NCBI RefSeq assembly: GCF_013403955.1 | Contig: NZ_JABFDG010000001.1 | Coordinates: 744,001 to 808,000 of the forward strand | Direction of reading: 5' to 3' | Length of the DNA: 64,000 nucleotides | Source: Winogradskyella vidalii | Lineage (GTDB): Bacteria > Bacteroidota > Bacteroidia > Flavobacteriales > Flavobacteriaceae | Shown: positions 1 to 9,009 of the stretch, piece by piece | How positions within the stretch are numbered: the first letter of the stretch is position 1 | How the letters are laid out: each line of letters opens with the position of its first letter | Notes under the pieces: model-generated | What the model was told of the DNA's origin: nothing | Seen by the model: the letters and a program-made list of their open reading frames with translations, nothing else | The model's database searches: none | Program-made: the position numbers and the translations under genes

Positions 1-1121
1 CAGGTGGTGCAGATGCTACTTACAATTTAGATAATGCCGAAGCTGAATTTTCCGATGGGTCAACTACTTCGTTGAATGGTGCAGAAAGTTCAAGATATAG
101 CGCTAATGTTAATTTAAACTATACACTTTTTGACGGTCTAGGTAGGCGCTATAATTACAAACGTTTAAAAGAACAGTATCAATTATCAGAATTACAAGCT
201 AGAGAAACTATTGAAAATACCATACTACAATTATTTACGGTTTATTTTAATGTGGCTCAACTTTCAGATAATTTAAATGCCTTAGAAGAGACATTAAGTA
301 ATACCAAAGATCGTTTGGTAAGAGCAGAATATCAATTTGAATACGGTCAGAATACCAAATTAGAAGTTTTAAACGCCGAAGTTGATATTAATTCTGATAG
401 TATTAATATAATAAACACAAAGCAGGATTTAAAAATAGCTAAACGCGATTTAAAATTAGTTTTAGGTGAATCTTTTACCACCGATTTTAATGTTGAAACA
501 GAAGTAGAGTTTACACTTCAATTTCAGAAAGATAGTTTGTTTGAAAAAGCAAAATCTCGAAATGTAGTTTTACTTCAAACGGAAAAAAATATTGCAATTA
601 GTGAGTTGGATATCGACTCAGGTAAATCTGCTTACTTACCAACTATAGGTTTAGTAGGATCTTACGGATGGAACAAAAGCAATAATAATGCCGCATCATT
701 TGTGGCTGTTTCTACAAATACAGGTTTGTCTGGAGGCTTAAATTTAAGTTGGAATTTATTTGATGGCGGTGCTACTATTACTCGCGTTAAGAATGCTAAA
801 ATCACACTAGAAACACAGAAGCTCGAAAAAGAAAACATGCTACTCAGTATTGAACGTGATTTTAATAATGCTTGGGAGAATTATCTGAATAAGTTAGAGA
901 TTTATAACATTCAAGAAAAGAATATTCAAACCGCTCAAAATAACTTTGATCGTACCCAAGAAAAATTTAATATAGGTCAGGTGAATTCAATTGAGTTTAG
1001 ACAAGCACAGCTAAATTTACTAAATGCAGAGTTAAGCCGAAATCAGGCTAAATTTTCTGCCAAGTTATCAGAGTTAGAAGTGCTTCAAATTAGTGGTGAA
1101 TTATTGAATGTTCAATTTTAA
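1..1121 (+). CDS. TolC family outer membrane efflux channel, 5' end outside window
   Basis: Outer membrane factor of a tripartite efflux or type I export system; it forms a trimeric channel through the outer membrane and periplasm. The reading frame is open from base 3 to the window edge, so the N-terminus and signal peptide are missing. A TTG at 72 could be mistaken for a start but lies inside the domain. Two structural repeats are visible, each with a beta-strand hairpin ending in an LFDG motif (YTLFDGLGRR early, WNLFDGGATI later) followed by long amphipathic helices, as in TolC. The C-terminus is compact. A membrane fusion protein and inner membrane pump would be expected upstream but are not in view. 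The stop codon is 3 nt before the next gene. Confidence 0.9.
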   Translation, partial: GGADATYNLDNAEAEFSDGSTTSLNGAESSRYSANVNLNYTLFDGLGRRYNYKRLKEQYQLSELQARETIENTILQLFTVYFNVAQLSDNLNALEETLSNTKDRLVRAEYQFEYGQNTKLEVLNAEVDINSDSINIINTKQDLKIAKRDLKLVLGESFTTDFNVETEVEFTLQFQKDSLFEKAKSRNVVLLQTEKNIAISELDIDSGKSAYLPTIGLVGSYGWNKSNNNAASFVAVSTNTGLSGGLNLSWNLFDGGATITRVKNAKITLETQKLEKENMLLSIERDFNNAWENYLNKLEIYNIQEKNIQTAQNNFDRTQEKFNIGQVNSIEFRQAQLNLLNAELSRNQAKFSAKLSELEVLQISGELLNVQF

Positions 1122-1124
1122 CTT

Positions 1125-1307
1125 ATGGTTGAGTATTTTTTTCAATGTACGTACTGCTGGGATGAAATTTCAATGTTAATTGATGTGTCACAAACAAAGC
1201 AAAGTTATATTGAAGATTGTGAAACTTGCTGCAATCCTATTCAGATTACCGTTCATACTAAAAATAGAGAAGTTATAAATTTTGAAGCTGTAAGTATTGG
1301 ACAGTAA
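1125..1307 (+). CDS. CPXCG-motif cysteine-rich small protein
   Basis: A 60-residue protein with two cysteine pairs (QCTYCWDE near residue 8 and DCETCCNP near residue 31), the layout of the CPXCG-motif cysteine-rich family. The pairs probably form a zinc ribbon-like knuckle; no biochemical role is established for the family. Here the first pair is CTYC, not the CPxCG that names the family, so the assignment rests on spacing, length and the surrounding aromatic and acidic residues. It starts 3 nt after the efflux channel stop and is likely co-transcribed with it. No signal peptide, so cytoplasmic. Confidence 0.75.
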   Translation: MVEYFFQCTYCWDEISMLIDVSQTKQSYIEDCETCCNPIQITVHTKNREVINFEAVSIGQ

Positions 1308-1365
1308 TTAACTGCTTTAGTGCAATTAATTGTGTAATTTTAACAAATTAGTGCATTTCGTCGAA

Positions 1366-1373
1366 TAAATTTG
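1366..1373 (+). promoter_or_regulatory. Candidate -7 promoter element (TAAATTTG) for the LRR gene
   Basis: TAAATTTG matches the Bacteroidota -7 consensus TAnnTTTG and sits 66 nt before the ATG of the leucine-rich-repeat gene. No clear TTTG is seen at the -33 position, so this is tentative. Confidence 0.35.
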
Positions 1374-1439
1374 CTTTTAAAAGTGGTTCAGCCTATATTC
1401 GTGCTGTTATTGTGTCCCTCCACAAAAAAATCAACCCTT

Positions 1440-2279
1440 ATGAAGACACTAAAAATAACCGCATTATTCTGTTTAATTTCAGTATTCTCTTTTGCTGAAG
1501 TCCTACAAAACCAGAAATCAGCACTTACAGATTTATATAATTCAACTAATGGCGCTACTTGGAATAAATCTTGGGATTTGGATCAGCCTATTTCAAGTTG
1601 GTATGGTATTACCATGGAAGGTGACCACGTTGTTGGTATAAATTTAAGTTTTAATAATTTAAAAGGAAGTTTACCAGCATCAATTTCAAATTTAACCAGT
1701 TTAAGAGTGCTTAATTTGGCTTTTAATGAGTTAGAAGGCGAATTACCTCATACCTTAGTTGACTTGTCTAATTTAGAAGAATTGAAGTTGTTCTCTAACC
1801 AATTTAGTGGTAATATCCCTTCGGAGATAGGAAACTTAGCACATTTAAAATCATTAGAATTATATAATAATGACTTTGTTGGTGAGATTCCATCATCGAT
1901 TGGCGATTTACCTCAATTAGAAAAATTAATGCTAAGTAGTAATCAACTGCAAGGACATTTACCTTCAAGCCTATCAGAATTAAAATCTTTAAAAGTTTTA
2001 AGTGTTTTTGATAATAGTTTGTTAGGTCGAATTCCTTCTTCAATTGGCGATTTAGTTCAATTAGAAGAGTTAGTCTTATCGAGTAATGCTTTTTATGGTG
2101 AGTTACCAAATGAATTAGCACAGCTTACAAACTTAAAGACACTATTATTAGGTCAAAATCAATTTAAAGGTAATTATGCATCTTTAAAAGATAAACTGCC
2201 TAACATCGTAGATTTTGATTTAGATGAGATCAATAGCGAAGGCGTATTAGCAACGTTAGATACAGAAGAAGAAGATTAA
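1440..2279 (+). CDS. Secreted leucine-rich-repeat protein
   Basis: A 279-residue exported protein. The ATG at 1440 is chosen because it opens directly on a signal peptide (MKTLKITALFCLISVFSFA); an in-frame TTG at 1371 would add 23 residues without sense. After a short cap containing YNSTNGATWNKSW, about seven plant-type LRRs of 23-24 residues follow (pattern LxxLxLxxNxLxGxIPxxIxxL), from about residue 75 to 255. This family usually binds protein or glycan ligands on the cell surface. The C-terminus is acidic (DTEEED), with no T9SS sorting domain and no lipobox visible, so periplasmic or Sec-released location is possible. A two-LRR unit is duplicated internally. A strong terminator follows. 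Confidence 0.85.
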   Translation: MKTLKITALFCLISVFSFAEVLQNQKSALTDLYNSTNGATWNKSWDLDQPISSWYGITMEGDHVVGINLSFNNLKGSLPASISNLTSLRVLNLAFNELEGELPHTLVDLSNLEELKLFSNQFSGNIPSEIGNLAHLKSLELYNNDFVGEIPSSIGDLPQLEKLMLSSNQLQGHLPSSLSELKSLKVLSVFDNSLLGRIPSSIGDLVQLEELVLSSNAFYGELPNELAQLTNLKTLLLGQNQFKGNYASLKDKLPNIVDFDLDEINSEGVLATLDTEEED

Positions 2280-2304
2280 TTTCTTGCCATATTAATTATG
2301 TTTG

Positions 2305-2340
2305 ATAACGCTTAATAAAAAAATTAAGCGTTATTTTTTT
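2305..2340 (+). terminator. Rho-independent terminator after the LRR gene
   Basis: A perfect 12-bp stem (ATAACGCTTAAT at 2305-2316 with ATTAAGCGTTAT at 2323-2334), a six-A loop and a run of T. It lies 25 nt after the LRR stop codon. Confidence 0.92.
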
Positions 2341-2348
2341 GTTTTTGC

Positions 2349-2378
2349 TTTTGTATTCTAAAAAAAGTATTATCTTTG
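2349..2378 (+). promoter_or_regulatory. Promoter of tRNA-fMet
   Basis: TTTTG at 2349-2353 and TATCTTTG at 2371-2378 are separated by 17 nt, matching the Bacteroidota TTTG / TAnnTTTG promoter. Transcription would begin near 2385, giving a leader of about 68 nt before the tRNA. Confidence 0.75.
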
Positions 2379-2452
2379 CAGTCCTAAAATGATTGAGTCG
2401 GCATTATGAACCGAAAGTTAAAAGCTAAGAAAATCATTTTTTGAATACACAT

Positions 2453-2526
<74 letters not shown>

Positions 2527-2536
2527 TAAGTAAAAG

Positions 2537-2566
2537 AAGCCTTTCAAGAAATTGATAGGCTTTTTT
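2537..2566 (+). terminator. Terminator after tRNA-fMet
   Basis: AAGCCTTTCAA (2537-2547), loop GAAA, TTGATAGGCTT (2552-2562) with one mismatch, then TTTT. It lies 11 nt after the tRNA. Confidence 0.85.
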
Positions 2567-2659
2567 GTTTTATAGTGCTAAAAGATTATAATTTTAGCCA
2601 GTAGCGGCTGCTTTTTTAATTCGCCAGTTTTAATAAGTATATGTTGTCTACCATATCTA

Positions 2660-2893
2660 TTAAATCACCTGTGGCATTAGAAGCAAAGGTTTTCGATAGA
2701 GAGAGATAAGCGCTGGTTGTCCTATGCCTTGAGCTATAGATTTTTCTGTAAGGGCACGAGCAATACGGCCGTTTCCATCTTCAAAATGGATATTAGGCCT
2801 ATCTAAGCATCCAGAAATAACTTGCAAATCATCTTTGTATTTTCTTCTAATCATCCAATAGAGCTGATTTCTTACAGAAAACTCAAAAGAATT
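2660..2893 (-). pseudogene. Remnant of a Fic-family AMP transferase, internally deleted
   Basis: On the minus strand the frame reads RRKYKDDLQVISGC...NIHFE followed directly by DGNGRIARALTEKSIAQG. The first part resembles the segment before the catalytic core in Fic proteins of the DUF4172-containing type (a QVVSG...VHFEAP stretch). The second part is the Fic active-site motif HPFxDGNGRxxR without its HPF start. The intervening 40-60 residues of the core appear to be missing. An in-frame stop (TAG) lies just upstream of the visible frame, and a frame slip occurs after PALISL. A full Fic protein is 300-400 residues, so this is a decayed gene and not a functional enzyme. Inference from family memory; an alignment would confirm the junction. 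Confidence 0.6.
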
Positions 2894-3221
2894 CTAGGGT
2901 CTGTTAAGTTAGAAAAAAGCAAAGCGCATAAGCGCTAATAGATATTTATTTAATGAAGTGCTAAGTGTAATTATATTATAAGATTTTTATAGTTTAAATA
3001 AATATGTGTAGATTAAAATCAGAGGACACAGTTTCAAACCCGGTTGAATTAAAATATAGAGGAAATGAGATTTTTTCAAACACTAAAATTCAGGGTCACT
3101 AGTTCTTTCTGTACAGTAATAACTGATGGCTTTTTTTTATTTTTTTTTCTCGCAAATCTTATAAATGTTTCATAAACCCTTTTGTGTTTGATGCTAGTAT
3201 TTCGAGATGACTCTTAATGCA
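2894..3221. other. Non-coding decayed stretch, no gene seen
   Basis: No convincing reading frame is present. The only structure noted is a 12-nt fragment at 3094-3105 (GGTCACTAGTTC) that matches 11 of 12 bases of the tRNA-fMet T-arm region at 2497-2508. Together with the Fic remnant this suggests a degraded insertion next to the tRNA, but the match is short. Confidence 0.4.
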
Positions 3222-3257
3222 AACACGCTCAAATAAGTTAAACTTAAAGAGCGTGTT
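3222..3257 (-). terminator. Hairpin after the glycan utilisation operon
   Basis: AACACGCTC (3222-3230) pairs with GAGCGTGTT (3249-3257), with a second small stem AAGTT/AACTT in the loop. It lies 30 nt past the stop of the T9SS protein on the minus strand. The T-run after the stem is weak (TTTGC), so termination may be partial. Confidence 0.55.
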
Positions 3258-3286
3258 ACTACTATTAATTAAGGGTATATTTATAA

Positions 3287-4279
3287 TTAATGAACAATAA
3301 TTTTCTCTACATTTAATTTTGAATTCGCTTCTATTTGAACAATATAAAGGCCATTTGCTTGTGAGTTGAAATCGAGTTTTGTGCTACTAATATTATCTAT
3401 ATGGTCAAGGTTTTTTACCAACTGGCCATTGAGGTTATACACACGGATTGAAGTTATATTATCAGTAGTACTAGTGTTGTAGAATTCAAGTAATCTTAAG
3501 TTCTTATTATAAACTAAAGTCAACGGATTTCTATTAAAAATATCATCAGTGCTTAGCTCATAATTACAGCCATTAAATACGTCATACACATTAGTGCCCG
3601 AAGTGTTGACTGTTATTAATCGATTAGATTCAGTGACAGTTTCACATTCAGCGTCTAGTATTTCATCAGTTCCCCAAGCGTTGCCGTTAATATATTTATA
3701 TTCAAAAACAATAGGGTAATCTGCTGGAGTTGGCAATCTAAAATCAATAGTATAAATAGCATCAAAATCATTTTCTAGCATTAAATTGTCAGTTCCCCAA
3801 TTATTAATCCAACCTGCCATATGTACACCTTCTGTAGCTATGGAAGCTTCACTAGACATGTCTACATTAAATGTTATTTCAAATCCAGTACCTTCACTGT
3901 TACAACCGCCAAAAGGTACCTCTGCTAATACAACTGCTTCTCCGGAGTCATTTATAAATAAAAATCTATTTCCATTAGAGGCTGCGCAAGGTAAGCTAGC
4001 GGACTCTTCTGTACCCCAAGCATTACCATTTAAATACTTAAACTCATGCCAACCTGGTTCTACTTGAAAGGTTGCAGAATAAATATTGGTTGTTCCTTCT
4101 TGTGTGAGAGAATTGCTTGTGGTGTTCCAGCCGTTTATAGATCCTACGACATGCACACCTTCTGGGCTGATTGTTTCATTAGACATGTCCACTTTAAAAG
4201 TAACGTCTGCTTGTGAAAATGCCTGAAAAGTCAATATTAAAAACAAAGCAATTAAATTAATTCTGTAAATTTTTTTCAT
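3287..4279 (-). CDS. T9SS-exported protein with two carbohydrate-binding-like domains
   Basis: A 330-residue protein: signal peptide (ends near AFSQ), two homologous beta-sandwich domains (about residues 24-125 and 134-245), and a C-terminal T9SS type-A sorting domain (about 255-330, with IRVYNLNGQLVKN and YIVQIEAN...KIIVH). Each repeat carries FxVDMSNE, a VGSINGWN-like turn and FEYKYINGNAWGT, the pattern of starch/glycogen-binding E-set or CBM20/48-type domains. It is therefore probably a surface or released glycan-binding protein. As the last gene of the SusCD/GH30 operon (19 nt after the second GH30), it may bind the same polysaccharide. The CBM family was not resolved and no catalytic site was recognised. 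Confidence 0.75.
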   Translation of the reverse strand: MKKIYRINLIALFLILTFQAFSQADVTFKVDMSNETISPEGVHVVGSINGWNTTSNSLTQEGTTNIYSATFQVEPGWHEFKYLNGNAWGTEESASLPCAASNGNRFLFINDSGEAVVLAEVPFGGCNSEGTGFEITFNVDMSSEASIATEGVHMAGWINNWGTDNLMLENDFDAIYTIDFRLPTPADYPIVFEYKYINGNAWGTDEILDAECETVTESNRLITVNTSGTNVYDVFNGCNYELSTDDIFNRNPLTLVYNKNLRLLEFYNTSTTDNITSIRVYNLNGQLVKNLDHIDNISSTKLDFNSQANGLYIVQIEANSKLNVEKIIVH

Positions 4280-4298
4280 AATAATGAGATTTTAAAAA

Positions 4299-5783
4299 TT
4301 AATAAATTATTGATTGAATAGCATGAGCAGGTATTTTATATGGGACTTCTTGGTTACCTACAATAAGTTTGTAGTCAATTGTTTCTTCTGTTTTATTCAT
4401 AACAATGGTTACGATTTTTCCATCCGGATTTTGGAATGATGTGCTTTCTATCGTACTTCTGCTTGTTGTTGTACTAATACGCTTGGCATTAGGTTCTATA
4501 AATTTTGAAAAGTGACCGATATAATAATATGACGGCGTGTAAATAAGTTCATTGGTTCTTGTGTCTGCATGAATAGGTGCAAAACAGAAATTTTGAACAT
4601 GATTTGGTCCACCTGTATGATCAAGTAGAATGTTCCAATCGGTCCAGCCAACTGTACCGTTATTAAAGTCGTTAATCATGGATTTACCATAACGCTCTGC
4701 ATTAGACCATCTTTGGTATTCAGCTTCTTCAAACTCTTCTTGGCAACCTTCTGTAAATAATAAGTTTTTATTAGGAAATGATTCATTAATGTTTCCTAAG
4801 TTATCATATTTAGGATCGCCACCTGTCCATGTTTCGTACCAGTGAAATCCGATTCCCCAAGCATATTTAGCAGCTTCAGGATCTTCAAAAATAACGTTAG
4901 CACGTTGTGAAATTAAATCTCTATTATGATCCCAAACAACAATGTTTTTATCTCCAAAGCCTGCTTTTTCAAAAGTTGGTCCTAAGTGGTTTTTTAGGAA
5001 GTCGCGTTCTTCTTCTGCGGTATAGATACAAGACTCCCAGCGTTGTGTGGCCATAGGTTCGTTCTGAATAGTTACGCCCCAAACCGGAATACCTTCAGCT
5101 TCATAAGCTTCTATAAACTTAACAAAATAATTGGCCCAGTTTTGATAATATTCTGGTAATAATTTTCCACCTTGAAGCATGTTTTTATTGGTCTTCATAA
5201 AAGCAGGAGGGCTCCAAGGGCTTGCGTAAAATACTAAGTCATCTTCGATAAGCGCAGTGGCTCTTTTAATCATAGGAATTCTAAATTTTCTATCGGGTTC
5301 AATAGAAAATGTTTCTAGCTCAGCATCACCCTCTTCAATATAGGTATGACTTTTAGAACCAAAATCACTACTGTGAATACTAGTTCTTATAATATTGTAA
5401 TTTATACCCCCTTCACCATAATATGCATTTAGTAATTCTTCTTGTTTATCGGGCGTTAACTTTGCGAAAACTTCTGCAGAAGCATCTGTAATAGCACCTC
5501 CAACACCTAAAAACGATTGAAAACTTTTATTAGGGTTAACAAATACAGCAACTTCTGTTTCTAAAGGTTGTGTTGCATCTGTAAATGTCAGGTCACCTTG
5601 GTTAGCTAATCGCAACGCTGTGTTTTCTGCCGTGGTATATAGTGTTGCTTGTGTAGGCGTATATACTGTGGTTTCTTTAGTTGTTGGTTCTGTTTCAGTT
5701 TCGGTTTCAGTGTTGTCAACTCCATTAGCGCATGATGCTAATGCGACTCCTGTTAAGGCTAATATGAAATTTTTTATCATCAT
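4299..5783 (-). CDS. Glycoside hydrolase family 30 lipoprotein (second GH30)
   Basis: A 494-residue retaining beta-glycosidase. The N-terminus has a lipobox (ALASC, Cys18) followed by a Thr/Glu-rich linker, so it is lipid-anchored. The GH30 barrel runs from about residue 75, with FLGVGGAITDASA, SPWSPPAFMKTN, the acid/base glutamate in TIQNEP (Glu242) and the nucleophile in LLFTEG (Glu345). A small C-terminal beta domain follows. GH30 enzymes include glucosylceramidases and beta-1,6-glucosidases/glucanases; flavobacterial laminarin loci carry an exo-beta-1,6-glucosidase of this family. That substrate is inferred from context. The start is MM; either ATG works. It lies 17 nt after the first GH30, in the same operon. 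Confidence 0.88.
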   Translation of the reverse strand: MMIKNFILALTGVALASCANGVDNTETETETEPTTKETTVYTPTQATLYTTAENTALRLANQGDLTFTDATQPLETEVAVFVNPNKSFQSFLGVGGAITDASAEVFAKLTPDKQEELLNAYYGEGGINYNIIRTSIHSSDFGSKSHTYIEEGDAELETFSIEPDRKFRIPMIKRATALIEDDLVFYASPWSPPAFMKTNKNMLQGGKLLPEYYQNWANYFVKFIEAYEAEGIPVWGVTIQNEPMATQRWESCIYTAEEERDFLKNHLGPTFEKAGFGDKNIVVWDHNRDLISQRANVIFEDPEAAKYAWGIGFHWYETWTGGDPKYDNLGNINESFPNKNLLFTEGCQEEFEEAEYQRWSNAERYGKSMINDFNNGTVGWTDWNILLDHTGGPNHVQNFCFAPIHADTRTNELIYTPSYYYIGHFSKFIEPNAKRISTTTSRSTIESTSFQNPDGKIVTIVMNKTEETIDYKLIVGNQEVPYKIPAHAIQSIIY

Positions 5784-5800
5784 TAAATTTTAGATTTAAA

Positions 5801-7258
5801 TTACCATACAAAAGTTCCAACAGATCCTGCAGGAATTGTAGTAGTGATTGATTCTTGCGATGTGTTTATATTTAAAGTTTCTTGTGCTTCAGAATTATTT
5901 AAAACAATGACAACAATTTTATTGTTTGGTGTTTTAAAGGCGACATTAGGTAGTTCTGTTGAATAATTAGATTCAATTCTAATAGACCCAGCCGGAACAA
6001 ACTTTGAAGCATGTGCAATAATGTAATAAGCTGGATTTCTTTCTACGTTGTTACCATCGATAGTAATTGCTCCTAAACATTCAGTACAACCACCATCTGT
6101 ATGCGGTTCACTATTAGGGTCTGCTGCTAAGTTCCATTCTAATACATTTCGACTCCAATTTCTTGGTGCTCCAATAATTAATTCTCTAATGTGCCATCTA
6201 ATATCTGAGTAGAAATCTCCTGGTGCTTGAACCCATTGTTCTGTGAAATAGACATTTTTATCAGGATGCGCATTATGCACTACAGACATATTATCTATTT
6301 GACCAGCATACAAGTGAAATGCCGATCCGTCGATGTAGCTTTTTGCAGTTGCATCATTTAAAATTGAAATAGGATATTCTGGATGATCTAAATTATGATC
6401 AAAAAGTATGATTTTAGTTGCGATATTTTCGGTTTGAAATGTTGGTCCTAAATGATCGCGAATAAAAGTTTTTTGTTGTTCAGCAGTCATAACCATACTT
6501 GGATTATTGTATGGGTTTTCTGGTTCATTCTGAATAGTAATGGCATCAATTGTAATACCTTGTGCGGCCATACCATTAATATATTTTACAAAATAGTTAG
6601 CATATGTACTGTAATATTGTGGTAAGAGTTCACCGCCAATTGTAGAGCCGTTAGACTTCATCCAAGTAGGAGCAGACCAAGGAGAACCTAAAATTTTAAT
6701 ATCAGGATTGATTGCTGTTATTTCATTTAAAATAGGAATAAGGTTTGCCATATCTGGGTTCAATGAAAAATTAGTTAAGTTTTCATCCGTTTGTCCATCA
6801 GGTAAATCATTATAGCTAAAAGTTGTGGCATCTAAATCTGATGCACCGATACTAACTCTTAGGTAACTTACACCAATACTGTTCTCTCCAGTGCCAAAGA
6901 GTTCTTGTAATAAACTTTCTCTTGCAGAAGTTGACATGGCGTTAATTAAAGATGCACTACCACCTGTTAATGTGTATCCAAAGCCATCCATTTCTTGGTA
7001 GGTCGTTCCTTCCGATACATTTATGGTGAAATTGTTATTATCAGTTAAAGCGAATATACCATTAGTCTGTAATGTTAATAAATTACTCTTATCAGGAGTT
7101 GTTAGATAATATTTGGCAGCAACTTCAGATTGTTCTGGCGGTGGATAATAGGTGTTGTCTGTGTCTTCGCATCCTTGTGCAACTCCTAAAAAAGTAAGGA
7201 GAATGATAATCATCTTCATGTTGTTATTTTTTATACTAAAGTTCATAGTTGTTTTCAT
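5801..7258 (-). CDS. Glycoside hydrolase family 30 lipoprotein (first GH30)
   Basis: A 485-residue GH30 enzyme and distant paralogue of the next gene. The lipobox GVAQGC puts the lipidated Cys at residue 30 from the first ATG. A second ATG at 7219 (MKMIIILL...) would give a shorter, more ordinary signal peptide; the longer start is kept because it lies only 3 nt after the upstream stop, suiting coupled translation. Visible motifs: YQEMDGFGYTLTGG, ILGSPWSAPTWMKS, acid/base Glu245 in TIQNEP, nucleophile Glu340 in VYFTEQW. The surroundings of the nucleophile (FTEQWVQ against FTEGCQE) and the loops differ from the second enzyme, suggesting different subsite or linkage preference. Probably acts on side chains of the polymer imported by the neighbouring SusCD. 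Confidence 0.88.
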   Translation of the reverse strand: MKTTMNFSIKNNNMKMIIILLTFLGVAQGCEDTDNTYYPPPEQSEVAAKYYLTTPDKSNLLTLQTNGIFALTDNNNFTINVSEGTTYQEMDGFGYTLTGGSASLINAMSTSARESLLQELFGTGENSIGVSYLRVSIGASDLDATTFSYNDLPDGQTDENLTNFSLNPDMANLIPILNEITAINPDIKILGSPWSAPTWMKSNGSTIGGELLPQYYSTYANYFVKYINGMAAQGITIDAITIQNEPENPYNNPSMVMTAEQQKTFIRDHLGPTFQTENIATKIILFDHNLDHPEYPISILNDATAKSYIDGSAFHLYAGQIDNMSVVHNAHPDKNVYFTEQWVQAPGDFYSDIRWHIRELIIGAPRNWSRNVLEWNLAADPNSEPHTDGGCTECLGAITIDGNNVERNPAYYIIAHASKFVPAGSIRIESNYSTELPNVAFKTPNNKIVVIVLNNSEAQETLNINTSQESITTTIPAGSVGTFVW

Positions 7259-7261
7259 GTT

Positions 7262-9001
7262 TTATTGAGCTACAAATTCATAAGTACCTGTTTCGTAGTT
7301 ATCGCTTACAGTTACGGTAACAGTGTATGGTCCATCTGCTGTAATATTTCTTAGGTTAGAACCGCCTCCATTTATAATGAGACCTGATAGGTCATTAGGT
7401 GATTCTGAACCAAAATCATTATCCCAAGGGGAGAAAAATTTCATATCAAAATTTGCTGAAAGATTTTCTGTTAACGTAAATGTGTTTGGATGTGCATAAG
7501 TCATTAAAAATTCATTTCTAGTATCCCATCCTTGGTTGAGTTCATCCCAGTGGAATAAAAAGAGATTGTAATAATTCCATTGAAAATTAGCATTTGCAAA
7601 GTTGATATTAAACATATAGGCTTGGTCTCTATCTACTACAATATTACCAGCGGCAGTGCTTAATTCAGAACCTTCGCTAACTAATGCTGCATCTGGTGCT
7701 TCTGTTGCTCCAATATTCATAGCACTTGTAAATGATTCACCAGAGCCATCTGAAGCTGAATTTAGTGTTATAACATCTCCAACTTGAAGTGCTAAATATG
7801 TACTATTGTTAAAAGTGTCACCATTTTTAGCCAGTTCTTCAATCATAGTTCCATTGACGAATAAATATAGTTGTTCAGGGGTTACTAGTGGTGTGGGTGG
7901 TGTTGTTGTATCTTGTTCAATAGAATAGGTGTAGCCACTTGCAGATAAATCTAAGGTGACTAAAAAAGTTCCTAATTGAGAGGATTGAATATCTTCAATA
8001 CTTACGCCTTGATCAGCAGCTTGAGACTCCATAACTAAGGTACTTGGAGATCCAACAATACTTTTTAATAAATACCCCCAGTCACCATTTGCTCTAAAAA
8101 GAAAGCCACCAACATCGACTAACTCAATTGTAGCACTCCAAATACTACCACCTTGGTACGATAAAGGTTCGTCGCCTCCCCAGCCACCATTTATCGGTTG
8201 GCCAACCATACTCCAGTAATCAATTTTTAATAAGCTATAAGTGTTGTCATCAAGGTTCACAGTAATTCTAAATACGCCATCTTCTTCTGCTGTTATAGGT
8301 GAGCCAGATTTTACTAATTCGCCATCTGAACCTCCGTATTGATGTGCAGGTAGTGAGGTTTCGCTATAAAATTTATAACTGTTTCCTGCCGTTAGCCTTG
8401 TATAAACTTCATGAATATTTGAAGCACTACCTTCAGCGTTATTAAGGCGTTTTAATTGGATAGCTTCAGAAAGGTTATTCGCATTTTCTGTCGCTGTTCC
8501 TGAAATATATAATCTAGTAGGAAGTACTTCGTCTTCAAAACGCATGACTTCTAAAGTTTCAGATGCATAAGTCGTTTTACTTAAACTCATAGCTTTTACG
8601 GCCCAAGTAACTTGGGCGTTTTCATTTGCTGTATAGCCAGAGATAGACAATGCGCTATCTAGTTCAGAGAAAGACACAACTGCTGAGGTGTTAGTACCAG
8701 AATTACTAGAAGCGATTTCAAAAATAGGCGTATCAAAATTAGTTGAACCTAAAGTGTCTAACACTACGGCATAAGTAACAGCATAGTTTGCGGTTGAGAT
8801 AGCAGGCTCCCAACTAAATGTTATAGTTTCATTTGGCGTTTCTTGATCTAGAATAATACTTAGGTCAGATTCAGGAAGTGTTATAGTTGGTGCTATAAGC
8901 TCCCATTGCCCTTCGGGTTGCATATTCTCATCAGTTTCACATGCGGTTATAGCGATTGATGCGATAACAAAAAGTAAAAGATGTTTATATATATTTTTCA
9001 T
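7262..9001 (-). CDS. SusE-like surface glycan-binding lipoprotein
   Basis: A 579-residue lipoprotein (lipobox AITAC, Cys21). The N-terminal region (about 35-160) is a SusE-type immunoglobulin-like domain with the typical start LxxP..T..L.LxxxxPNETITFSWEPA. Further beta-rich domains follow, with WSMVGQPINGGWGGDEPL near residue 262 recalling SusE/SusF starch-binding modules, and a C-terminal domain that may bind glycan. SusE/F proteins sit on the outer leaflet and capture polysaccharide for SusCD. Its place directly after SusD (8 nt gap) and before the GH30 genes fits. Exact ligand unknown. Confidence 0.8.
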   Translation of the reverse strand: MKNIYKHLLLFVIASIAITACETDENMQPEGQWELIAPTITLPESDLSIILDQETPNETITFSWEPAISTANYAVTYAVVLDTLGSTNFDTPIFEIASSNSGTNTSAVVSFSELDSALSISGYTANENAQVTWAVKAMSLSKTTYASETLEVMRFEDEVLPTRLYISGTATENANNLSEAIQLKRLNNAEGSASNIHEVYTRLTAGNSYKFYSETSLPAHQYGGSDGELVKSGSPITAEEDGVFRITVNLDDNTYSLLKIDYWSMVGQPINGGWGGDEPLSYQGGSIWSATIELVDVGGFLFRANGDWGYLLKSIVGSPSTLVMESQAADQGVSIEDIQSSQLGTFLVTLDLSASGYTYSIEQDTTTPPTPLVTPEQLYLFVNGTMIEELAKNGDTFNNSTYLALQVGDVITLNSASDGSGESFTSAMNIGATEAPDAALVSEGSELSTAAGNIVVDRDQAYMFNINFANANFQWNYYNLFLFHWDELNQGWDTRNEFLMTYAHPNTFTLTENLSANFDMKFFSPWDNDFGSESPNDLSGLIINGGGSNLRNITADGPYTVTVTVSDNYETGTYEFVAQ

Positions 9002-9009
9002 AACTGTTT

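Noticed and set aside
72..1121. TTG at 72 as start of the TolC-like gene
   Set aside because: The frame is open to the window edge with a normal channel sequence before it; the true start is outside the window.
1804..2121. 105-codon minus-strand frame opposite the LRR gene
   Set aside because: Antisense shadow of the repeats with no domain.
3786..4067. 93-codon plus-strand frame opposite the T9SS binding protein
   Set aside because: Antisense to a well supported gene; no recognisable family or start signals.
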